Shown here: positions 56,074 through 62,600 of the stretch, piece after piece | How the letters are laid out: each line of letters begins with the position of its first letter | How positions within the stretch are numbered: position 1 is the stretch's first letter | DNA from: Azospirillum sp. | GTDB taxonomy: Bacteria > Pseudomonadota > Alphaproteobacteria > Azospirillales > Azospirillaceae | Direction: 5' to 3' | Assembly (NCBI GenBank): GCA_016124535.1 | Contig: WGNK01000020.1 | Span: 62,001-126,000 of the forward strand | Length of the DNA stretch: 64,000 bases | Notes under the pieces: model-generated | Seen by the model: the letters and a program-made list of their open reading frames with translations, nothing else | The model's database searches: none | What the model was told of the DNA's origin: nothing | Made by a program: the position numbers and the translations under genes

Positions 56074-56415
56074 CTATTCGGAGGAATCCCGCGCCGTCGC
56101 TCGAGCCTCCAAGCCGGCATCAAACCAGGCGCGGGCATCTTCCGGGGGGCCAAGCTCTCCGGTTTTCGCGCGGCGCCGGATCATCAGCCCGCACTGGCGC
56201 CATGTAATAGGGATGGCGCCGCGAGCAATGGCCATGGCCTTCTTGCTCTGGGCGATATCGTAGTGGCTAGCGTGCTCCGGCGGGGCTTGGTGGTAGCGGC
56301 GCGACACGCCGACTGCGTCGGCCATAGCGTGCAACTCATCATCGCTGTCGGCGATCATGTGGCACATGGTCATCCTGCCAAATTTCGCTTTCATGTCGTC
56401 GACGTAGACGGTCAT
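56074..56415 (-). CDS. DUF4031 family protein
   Basis: 113 residues starting at the ATG at 56415, which overlaps the stop of the ASCH gene (TAATG). It matches DUF4031 well: MTVYVDDMKAKFGRMTMCHM, IADSDDELHAMADAVGVSRR and YDIAQSKKAMAIARGAIPIT. These proteins are common in phages and plasmids; no activity is established. Confidence 0.75.
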   Translation of the reverse strand: MTVYVDDMKAKFGRMTMCHMIADSDDELHAMADAVGVSRRYHQAPPEHASHYDIAQSKKAMAIARGAIPITWRQCGLMIRRRAKTGELGPPEDARAWFDAGLEARATARDSSE

Positions 56416-56936
56416 TACGCCGCCTCCCGGCCATCGCAAAGCCACCCCTGCGGCAAGCTGAACAATCCCTGGCGTCCTGCGACCATGACGGGGGGCATGA
56501 GGATTTTTGGTGTTGACAGTTCCCACGCGAAGCGGTCAGGGCCAAAATCGCCGAATTCTTCTTCTCGCGGGTCGCACGCGCCGATATCGATCAGCGCCTT
56601 CATATGATCCCGGAATTTTGGGTCGCTGGTCGGCCATACCGCGATCAGATTGCCGATGGCGATGACGCAGCCGGCCGGCATGGACGCCATCCCGAAGACA
56701 CCAAAGCACTCATCCGGGCACGCTACCCCGGCGATGAGGAGGCCACCCCAAGGGTCCAGGCGCTCTCCGTCCGAGCCGTAGATCAAGTCCTCGCAATACT
56801 CCTTCATTGTCCTGTTTTTGGCCGCATGCACGGCCAGCGGCCCGCGATAGTTGGTGGACCAGTGACGCGTCTCAAACCGCTTGAGCCCGACCGCCCAAAG
56901 TGAGGCGTAAGGCTGCCAGAGCGACAGAGCCTTCAT
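56415..56936 (-). CDS. ASCH-domain protein
   Basis: 173 residues. The N-terminus KALSLWQPYASLWAVGLKRF, then ETRHWSTNYRGPLAVHAAK, is the ASCH/PUA-like signature; GCVIAIGNLIAVWPTSD is the central strand. ASCH domains bind RNA or modified nucleotides, and some are ribonucleases. Its position in a tRNA/tmRNA-bearing transcript makes an RNA role attractive, though unproven. Its start overlaps the previous stop by four bases. Confidence 0.75.
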   Translation of the reverse strand: MKALSLWQPYASLWAVGLKRFETRHWSTNYRGPLAVHAAKNRTMKEYCEDLIYGSDGERLDPWGGLLIAGVACPDECFGVFGMASMPAGCVIAIGNLIAVWPTSDPKFRDHMKALIDIGACDPREEEFGDFGPDRFAWELSTPKILMPPVMVAGRQGLFSLPQGWLCDGREAA

Positions 56937-57412
56937 TGTTTGACTCCGGGTACGATCTCCGGAAAGTCATCATGATGAAGCGCCTCGCCCGGCATCAAGG
57001 CTGCCCGCGCGCCGGACTCGGTGAGCCAGAACGAGACGCTGCCTAGGTCTATAGTCCGCGCTATCGCGTGCCCGATCCTGACCATGCCAAGCCAAGTGGC
57101 CCATTCTGCGCTGCCTTCGATTGCGATATAGTTGTTGCGATACGAGATGCCGCGCTCATTGGGGAGCCCGAGCGCATGGCGTGCCATCTCGATCTGGCGC
57201 TCGCTCGTCTGGTTGGCTGGGACGGTCAAGGTGAATGATCTGTGCCAGTCCGACAACGGCCGGGACCACACCGGACGACTCTCGACCTGTTGGTACACCA
57301 CGCTGATTGGGTATCGGTCGTTTGTGCCGTCTGTGTTTGTCAGCATTAGCACAGTGTAGATACGGCCACTGCTGTGCCGCCAGTTCTGGCCGGTCGAGGG
57401 GACGCCTTGCAT
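56933..57412 (-). CDS. DUF1653-like phage protein
   Basis: 159 residues. The first part, GQNWRHSSGRIYTVLMLTNT then YPISVVYQQVESRPVWSRPL, resembles DUF1653. The C-terminal part (QIEMARHALGLPNERGISYR, YIAIEGSAEWATWLGMVRIG) is a conserved phage pattern, so two modules seem fused. It is the first protein gene downstream of the tRNA-Thr. Confidence 0.62.
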   Translation of the reverse strand: MQGVPSTGQNWRHSSGRIYTVLMLTNTDGTNDRYPISVVYQQVESRPVWSRPLSDWHRSFTLTVPANQTSERQIEMARHALGLPNERGISYRNNYIAIEGSAEWATWLGMVRIGHAIARTIDLGSVSFWLTESGARAALMPGEALHHDDFPEIVPGVKQ

Positions 57413-57434
57413 TATTTTCCTCCATATGATTGCG

Positions 57435-57510
57435 TGGTGCCGCCTATCGGGTTCGAACCGATGACCTGCCGATTACAAATCGGCTGCTCTGCCAACTGAG
57501 CTAAGACGGC
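57435..57510 (-). tRNA. tRNA-Thr(UGU)
   Basis: A 76-base cloverleaf with encoded CCA. Acceptor GCCGTCT pairs with AGGCGGC (one G-U). D-arm GCTCAGTTGGCAGAGC is standard, the anticodon stem-loop is CCGAT-TTGTAAT-style with anticodon TGT, and the T-arm contains CGGTTCGAACCCG. Well formed, and last of the phage tRNA series. Confidence 0.92.
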
Positions 57511-57516
57511 GTTACT

Positions 57517-57594
57517 TGGCGCCACTGGCAGGAACTTGAACCTGCAATCCTCAGACTAGGGCTCCGCGGCTCTATCAAGTTGAGCTACAGCGGC
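57517..57594 (-). tRNA. degenerate tRNA, probable anticodon CCU (Arg)
   Basis: The acceptor stem is intact (GCCGCTG with CAGTGGC) and CCA is encoded, so the gene is tRNA-like over 78 bases. However, the D-loop lacks the G18-G19 pair, the best-pairing anticodon stem (GCGGA/TCTGA) has one mismatch and a loop GCCCTAG with C instead of T at position 33, and the T-loop has eight bases. The anticodon reads CCT, the same as the host tRNA used for integration. It may be decayed, or specialised. Confidence 0.6.
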
Positions 57595-57603
57595 AAAGAA
57601 ATT

Positions 57604-57692
57604 TGGCGGAAGGTCTGGGATTCGAACCCAGGGGGCCTCATCAGTCCTACGGTTTTCAAGACCGCTGCAATCGTCCGCTCTGCCAACCTTCC
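57604..57692 (-). tRNA. tRNA-Ser(UGA)
   Basis: An 89-base class II tRNA with a long variable arm and encoded CCA. Acceptor GGAAGGT pairs with ACCTTCC; anticodon loop CTTGAAA gives TGA; T-arm TGGGTTCGAATCCCA is standard. Clearly functional in appearance. Confidence 0.93.
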
Positions 57693-57705
57693 TTGTGAAA
57701 ATGGT

Positions 57706-57897
57706 TCAATAGTGCGCCGAAGTCACGGGCGCGGGACGGAAGCCCAGATACTTCGGCCCATCCAGGACATCAGGGTGAAAATCGGTCAGCGGCTCATTGC
57801 ATTCGTGGCCGGAGTGAGGCTTGATATTCGGGCACTGCTGGCGGATGATCGCATCGCCGTCGCCGGTCTTTCCGCACCTGGCGCATTGGAATGTCAT
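57706..57897 (-). CDS. small zinc-ribbon protein between tRNA genes
   Basis: 63 residues: CARCGKTGDGDAIIRQQCPN then HECNEPLTDFHPDVLDGPKY. A CxxC and later Cys/His pairs suggest one zinc ribbon. The ATG has a strong AGGAGG eleven bases upstream. The gene lies between tRNA-Pro and tRNA-Ser on the same strand, so the tRNAs must be cut from a transcript that is also an mRNA. Function unknown. Confidence 0.62.
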   Translation of the reverse strand: MTFQCARCGKTGDGDAIIRQQCPNIKPHSGHECNEPLTDFHPDVLDGPKYLGFRPAPVTSAHY

Positions 57898-57918
57898 TTT
57901 TTGCTTCCTCCTGGTGAA

Positions 57919-57995
57919 TGGTCCGGGCAGCAGGATTCGAACCTGCGACCTCCTGTACCCAAAACAGGCGCACTGCCTGGCTGTGCTATGCCCGG
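57919..57995 (-). tRNA. tRNA-Pro(UGG)
   Basis: A 77-base cloverleaf with encoded CCA. Acceptor CCGGGCA pairs with TGCCCGG, anticodon stem-loop CCTGT-TTTGGGT-ACAGG gives anticodon TGG, T-arm GCAGGTTCGAATCCTGC is standard. Confidence 0.94.
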
Positions 57996-58002
57996 AAAGA
58001 AC

Positions 58003-58079
58003 TGGTTGCGGGAGCCGGATTCGAACCGACGACCTTCAGGTTATGGGCCTGACGAGCTACCTGACTGCTCCATCCCGCA
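58003..58079 (-). tRNA. initiator-type tRNA-Met(CAU)
   Basis: A 77-base tRNA with encoded CCA and anticodon CAT in loop CCCATAA. Initiator features are visible: the D-stem has A11-U24 (GAGC with GCTC), the body GTAGCTCGTCAGG follows fMet tRNA closely, and the T-arm is GTCGGTTCGAATCCGGC. It departs from a standard initiator at 1-72 (U-A pair rather than a mismatch) and at 29-41 (A-U in place of the first of three G-C pairs). It is directly downstream of the tmRNA. Confidence 0.88.
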
Positions 58080-58094
58080 ATAAGTGCCGGTGCT

Positions 58095-58430
58095 TCTGTT
58101 CCGAGGCCCGCCGGCTAGCCCGAGTCACCTACGCCGCGAGGCGGTCGGCAACAAGGAAGTTGTCGTTTGCGACACTTCTAGATTCGACCCGATAACGGCG
58201 GTATCATGCCGGGCGAAAGTCCCATCTTTACTGCCACACGTCGATCCTATTTCGCCCCCACGACTAGACCAGCGACGCAGCGTCAGACTGGATCGGTTCC
58301 AACGAGCGCTGTTCGGCGGCAGTTCTGCTCGCTGGTCTAGTGGTGGAGGCGCTGGGTACTGCCCCCAGGTCCGGATGGCCTATTTCATGGTCAGCTTATC
58401 GCCATATCCGGGTTTTCAAACCCGGCAAAA
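58095..58430 (-). ncRNA. ssrA: circularly permuted (two-piece) tmRNA, tag ANDNFLVADRLAA
   Basis: Read on the minus strand. The acceptor piece comes first (about 58430-58341): hairpin 58425-58408, a T-arm-equivalent hairpin CTGGG/CCCAG at 58368-58352 and the 3' end CGCCTCC-A-CCA. A spacer of 81 bases (58340-58260), closed by a 13-bp inverted repeat, is removed on maturation. The coding piece starts at 58259 with GGGGGCG, which pairs with CGCCTCC, then AGGATCGACG. The tag reading frame runs 58170-58129: GCA resume codon, ANDNFLVADRLAA, TAG. Permuted tmRNA is the alphaproteobacterial form. The outer ends are approximate. Confidence 0.9.
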
Positions 58431-58448
58431 CCTATCAATGGCTCGGAG

Positions 58449-58649
58449 TCAATTGCGGCACGAAGTCAATTGCGACGGGAACTTCTTGTAGACCTTGCTC
58501 GCATTATCGACCTCGATGCACGGCCTGCCGTTCTTGGTCTCGCCCGGTCCGATGACGGTGCCCGTGACCTTGTCGGCCGAACGGGCGCCGGGGAAGAAGC
58601 TGACCTTGGTGCCGGGGGGGAATTTGCTGGCTGCATTGACATCGGCCAT
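58449..58649 (-). CDS. small KOW-like protein at the head of the tmRNA unit
   Basis: 66 residues from the ATG at 58649: FPPGTKVSFFPGARSADKVT, GTVIGPGETKNGRPCIEVDN. The beta-barrel-like pattern GTKVxFFP...GTVIGP resembles a KOW/SH3-like fold. It is the first gene after the promoter-operator at 58724-58753 and ends just before the tmRNA acceptor piece, so it shares the transcript with tmRNA and tRNAs. Specific function unknown. Confidence 0.6.
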   Translation of the reverse strand: MADVNAASKFPPGTKVSFFPGARSADKVTGTVIGPGETKNGRPCIEVDNASKVYKKFPSQLTSCRN

Positions 58650-58700
58650 GGTGGGATTCCTGCGTCTGTTCGGATGGGGCGTTTCCGCCATGACGCGAGA

Positions 58701-58784
58701 TAAAGACAGATAGAGACGCCGGCCGTCAAGGAAAAAAATACCCAAATAGGGTAAATTTAATCGACTATGATGCCAAATCGGGTT
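58701..58784. promoter_or_regulatory. divergent promoter region with two operators
   Basis: TACCCAAATAGGGTA at 58739-58753 is identical to the early leftward operator, and again a T-rich 9-base spacer separates it from a minus-strand -35 box (TTGACG, 58729-58724); a weak -10 (TCTTTA) lies at 58706-58701. A second, imperfect site ATGCCAAATCGGGTT is at 58770-58784, near the start of the plus-strand gene. It probably governs both the tmRNA/tRNA unit and the polyvalent genes. Confidence 0.6.
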
Positions 58785-58797
58785 ATGTCGTGACGCC

Positions 58798-59670
58798 ATG
58801 ATCCGGCCCATGGCGATCCTGCTGGTAAAATCCTTGCCCGAGCACCGCGCAACCGGCGACACGTCGATGGCGGTCCGCATCCATGACGCAATTGCCGCGG
58901 TGGCGGGGGCCGGCAGGGCGCCTTCGCGGGCGCAACTCGACGCCGGCAACTATCGCAAGCATCACCGCAAATTCCAGGGCCTGGACGTCACGATCGAAAA
59001 TCCCCGCGGGTCCCTGCGGAGCGGCATCGATCGTGACGGTCGCGAATGGTGCGTCTCGATGCACAACGACTACGGCTACATCCGTGGGTCGCTGGGCGTC
59101 GATGGCGATCACGTCGATTGCTATGTCGGACCGGCCGCCGACGCGGCGATCGCCTACGTCGTCCACCAGCGCAAGGCCGGCGATTGGGAAGCGTACGACG
59201 AGGACAAGGTGATGCTGGGCTTCGCCAGCGAGGACGAGGCGCGTGCTGCGTACCTGCTGCAGTACGACGACCCGCGGTTCCTTGGGCCGATCACGGCAAT
59301 GCCGATGGCGGAGTTCAAGGCAAAGGTGCTGGCGACGCGCGACCGGCCGCAGATGATTAAGGCATTTCCTCTTAATCGTACGATCAAGGTTGGGGATCGG
59401 ATCGAGTTCGATGACGACGTTTGGACCGATAAGGGTCCGGCCAGCGGAACGGTCAGGTCGGTCTCGCCCGACCACAAGTCGATTACGGTTGATTTCGGCG
59501 ACGGCGCAGAGGACGAGATTGACACGATCGATTGGTCGAGAGCGAAAGGGTTCGCGGATTGGCGCAACCAGCGCATGAGCAAGGGCAATAAGCCGTATTG
59601 GCTTGTCGGCCATGGCCGGCCGATGGCCAAGGCTCTGGTGCTATTTTTGAAGGCCAATCCGCCCAGCTGA
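58798..59670 (+). CDS. InPase-domain polyvalent phage protein
   Basis: 290 residues. The N-terminus has ILLVKSLPEHRATG. Residues ~55-185 form the inorganic-pyrophosphatase-like (InPase) domain known from phage polyvalent proteins: NPRGSLRSGIDRDGREW, YGYIRGSLGVDGDHVDCYVG, and YDDPRFLGPITAMPMAEFKA. A small beta domain follows (GTVRSVSPDHKSITVDFGDG), and the chain ends LVLFLKANPPS. The Asp-rich motif DGDHVDCY may bind metal, but pyrophosphatase activity is not shown. The GTG-started giant protein follows within 20-70 bases. Confidence 0.78.
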   Translation: MIRPMAILLVKSLPEHRATGDTSMAVRIHDAIAAVAGAGRAPSRAQLDAGNYRKHHRKFQGLDVTIENPRGSLRSGIDRDGREWCVSMHNDYGYIRGSLGVDGDHVDCYVGPAADAAIAYVVHQRKAGDWEAYDEDKVMLGFASEDEARAAYLLQYDDPRFLGPITAMPMAEFKAKVLATRDRPQMIKAFPLNRTIKVGDRIEFDDDVWTDKGPASGTVRSVSPDHKSITVDFGDGAEDEIDTIDWSRAKGFADWRNQRMSKGNKPYWLVGHGRPMAKALVLFLKANPPS

Positions 59671-59688
59671 TCAACTCTCAGCGCCGTC

Positions 59689-62600
59689 GTGACGGCACGC
59701 TCCGGGAATGCCATTCATCATTCCCAGGTCAGCATCGTGATCATTTTCCTCAAGGCCGCCGTCACCGGCGGTGCTGCGTCTGACCTGTTTGACACCAAGA
59801 TCGAGGTCGCCGGCTACACGACCAAAGACGGCACCTATATCGCGCCGCACCAAGCGATCAGGAAAAAGAAACGGACCTTGGTGCGGCCGATCTCTGCGGC
59901 CAAGCAGGGCGATCTGTTCGGTGGGTCTCCCGGTCCCGCACCAGCCAAGGTCAAGCCGGCTTCCGATCGGCAGCGGGATATGTTTGCGTCGCTTGATGCC
60001 AACAAAACCAGTCGCGCACCGACCTCCAGTGATGTGTCGCGGGAGGATGTGGGCGTCGCCCCAACGCCCCCACCAAAGGGCGGGGGCGACGCTCGGCTGC
60101 CCGCTGTGCCGCTGGCCGCCTCGGGATTTCCAATACAGAACGCGGTTGAGGGGCACTACAAAGACATCGACTCATTTGAAGCGGAGAATGGAAAACTAGG
60201 CAATATTGCGCAAACCGCAATGGCCTATGCAGACATGAGTCGCAAAGGCAATGACTTTAATGTCTCGCTGCGTCAGATTCTTGACTCCATTACGGATAAG
60301 CGGAGATCGTATTTCCGCATGACCTCTGGAAAATCAAGATACGCATCTGATTACGCGGATGTTTCTCTTGCAGCCACTTTCCTGAAGAGATCGACAGAAA
60401 ACAACCCCAAGCTTTTGGATAAAATTCGCGGTCCGTGGGCTCTTGTCGCGCTTGATGAGGCGGGATTGGGTGGGGTGTGGGCAAAACACCCACACATGGC
60501 CATCGGAGACATGCGGAAGTTTGCCAAATGGTCCAGGGGATACAAGGCTCGCAGGAGTAATGCAGTCAAAACAAAGCGTGGCGCCAAGCCAGACGCATCT
60601 GCCGATCAGGAGCCGTCCCGAGAAGAAACGCCCGCCACCGACAAGCCCATCGCCTGGGGCGTTCCCGCCGGGACCAGCAAAGCCGACCGCCGGGTGATGA
60701 ACACCATGGCCGCTGCACTGCTCAGCGCCAAAGCGGGCGCCGATATGACGGCAGAGGACCGGCAAGTCTTAGCGCACTACACCGGGCGGGGCGGCATCGG
60801 CGACAGCCTGAATGAATTCTACACTGATCCGGCGGTAGCGGCATCAATGTGGTCGATCCTGGCAAACTGCGGGATCGATGGTGGCGACGTGCTCGAGCCG
60901 AGTTGCGGCACGGGCGCCTTCGCGCACACCGCGCCAGATGGTGCGCGAGTTGTGGGCGTCGAGATGGACGCCACATCTGCGCGGATCGCGGGGATACTGC
61001 ACGGCGCCCGCCACGAAGTCTCCAATTCGAGCCTTGAGCGATTCGCGACGCAGGACGGCCGCCAGTTCGATGCCGTGATTGGCAACGTGCCGTTCGGGCT
61101 GCGCGGCGCAACGATCCGCGACGACAAACCAGACTTGACCACGGCAGAGCAATACTTCGTCGATACGGCACTGGACAAGGCGAAGGACGGCGGCGTCGTG
61201 GCGCTGATCGTGCCGACCGGGATAATGGATAGCTCGACAGGCCGGGCGTTCCGTGAGCGCATCATGCGCAAGGCCGGGTTCCTCGGCGCGCATCGGCTGC
61301 CCAACACTGCGTTCGAAGCAGCGCACACCGGCGTCACCACCGATATTGTGGTGTTCCGGAAACGGCCGCAGGAGGTTGCCGGCGCACTCTCGACCCTGTC
61401 GCAGGACCAGCTGCGCGCCCTTGGCGTCTGGGATGCCGAGTTCTTGTCCGGCGACTATTTCACCGGCTCCGGCGCCGCCAACGTCATGGGGCGAATGGAA
61501 GAAGGCTGGCGCGCCAAGGCCGGGATGGGCCACGACATCACCGTCAATGGCTCGATGCACGGCGTCCCCGAGGCTTTGGCGCGGTGGTCGCCGGCCGCCG
61601 CCGCTGTCGTCAACCCCGAGCTGACCGTCGAGCGCATCCTGGCCAGCTTGGGTGACGATGCCAAGGCCAAGCGGGCTGCGGTCAACGGCGCGATCAAGAC
61701 GCCCTATCAAGTCGCCAAGCTGGGCGACGTGCGCACGATCAACGGGGTTCGCTATGTGCTCCAGGGCGAGCCGCCGCGCTGGCACCGGGCCGATGGCGAG
61801 ACGCTGGCCGCGGTCGAGGATGCCCACCGGATCGGCGAGCTGCTCGACGATCTGACCGAAGGGCGGACGAAGGACAGGCATCATGCACGGGCGCAACTGA
61901 GCGAAGCGCTGGACGACTACGTCAAGGAACACGGTCTGCCGGCCCGCAACAAAGACCTGGCGCGGTGGCTCTCGGCGCCGTCCATGGCGATGACGGAAGG
62001 GGCCAGTCCGGCCGAGCACGCCGAACGGGTCAAGGGCGCACAGCGCCGGGTCGCCCGTCTGCTGGGCGCGGTCAACGATGACGGCTCCTATTCCGACCTG
62101 GTGACCGGCCGCGACCGGGCCGGGGAGTCGGCCGCGCTCGATACCGTGGCGACCAAGCTGTCGCTCGAAACCGGTGGGTTCACGGTCGACCAATTGTCCG
62201 CGGCCTGGGGCAAGGGCGACCGCGATGCGGTGACCGACCACCTGTTCGCCTCGCCGGGCTACGCCGTGCTGCCCGACGGCCAGACCTGGACCACGCTCGA
62301 TTCCTATCTCTCCGGCGACCTGTGGGATAAGCTGGACCAGGCACGGGCCGCAGCCGGTCACGAGGGGTTGGCGCCGGAGTACCGGGGCAAGTACGCGGCG
62401 CAGGCCGCGGCGCTCGAAGCCGCCATTGCGCCGCAAAGTCTCGAGGACGTTGAAATCCTGGTCACCAGCGGCTTCGTCACGCCGGCCATTCTGACCGCAT
62501 GGTTCACCGCTCGCCGGGCGGAATACCAGGCTGAAAATCAAAATGCCTCCTGGGCGCCCGGCCTGGTCAACGTCAGTTATCAGGACGGCTGGTGGGACCT

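Noticed and set aside
58325..58425. Plus-strand tRNA-like or regulatory RNA beginning GCTGGTCTAGTGG
   Set aside because: The same DNA read on the minus strand is the acceptor piece of a tmRNA, which explains every stem.
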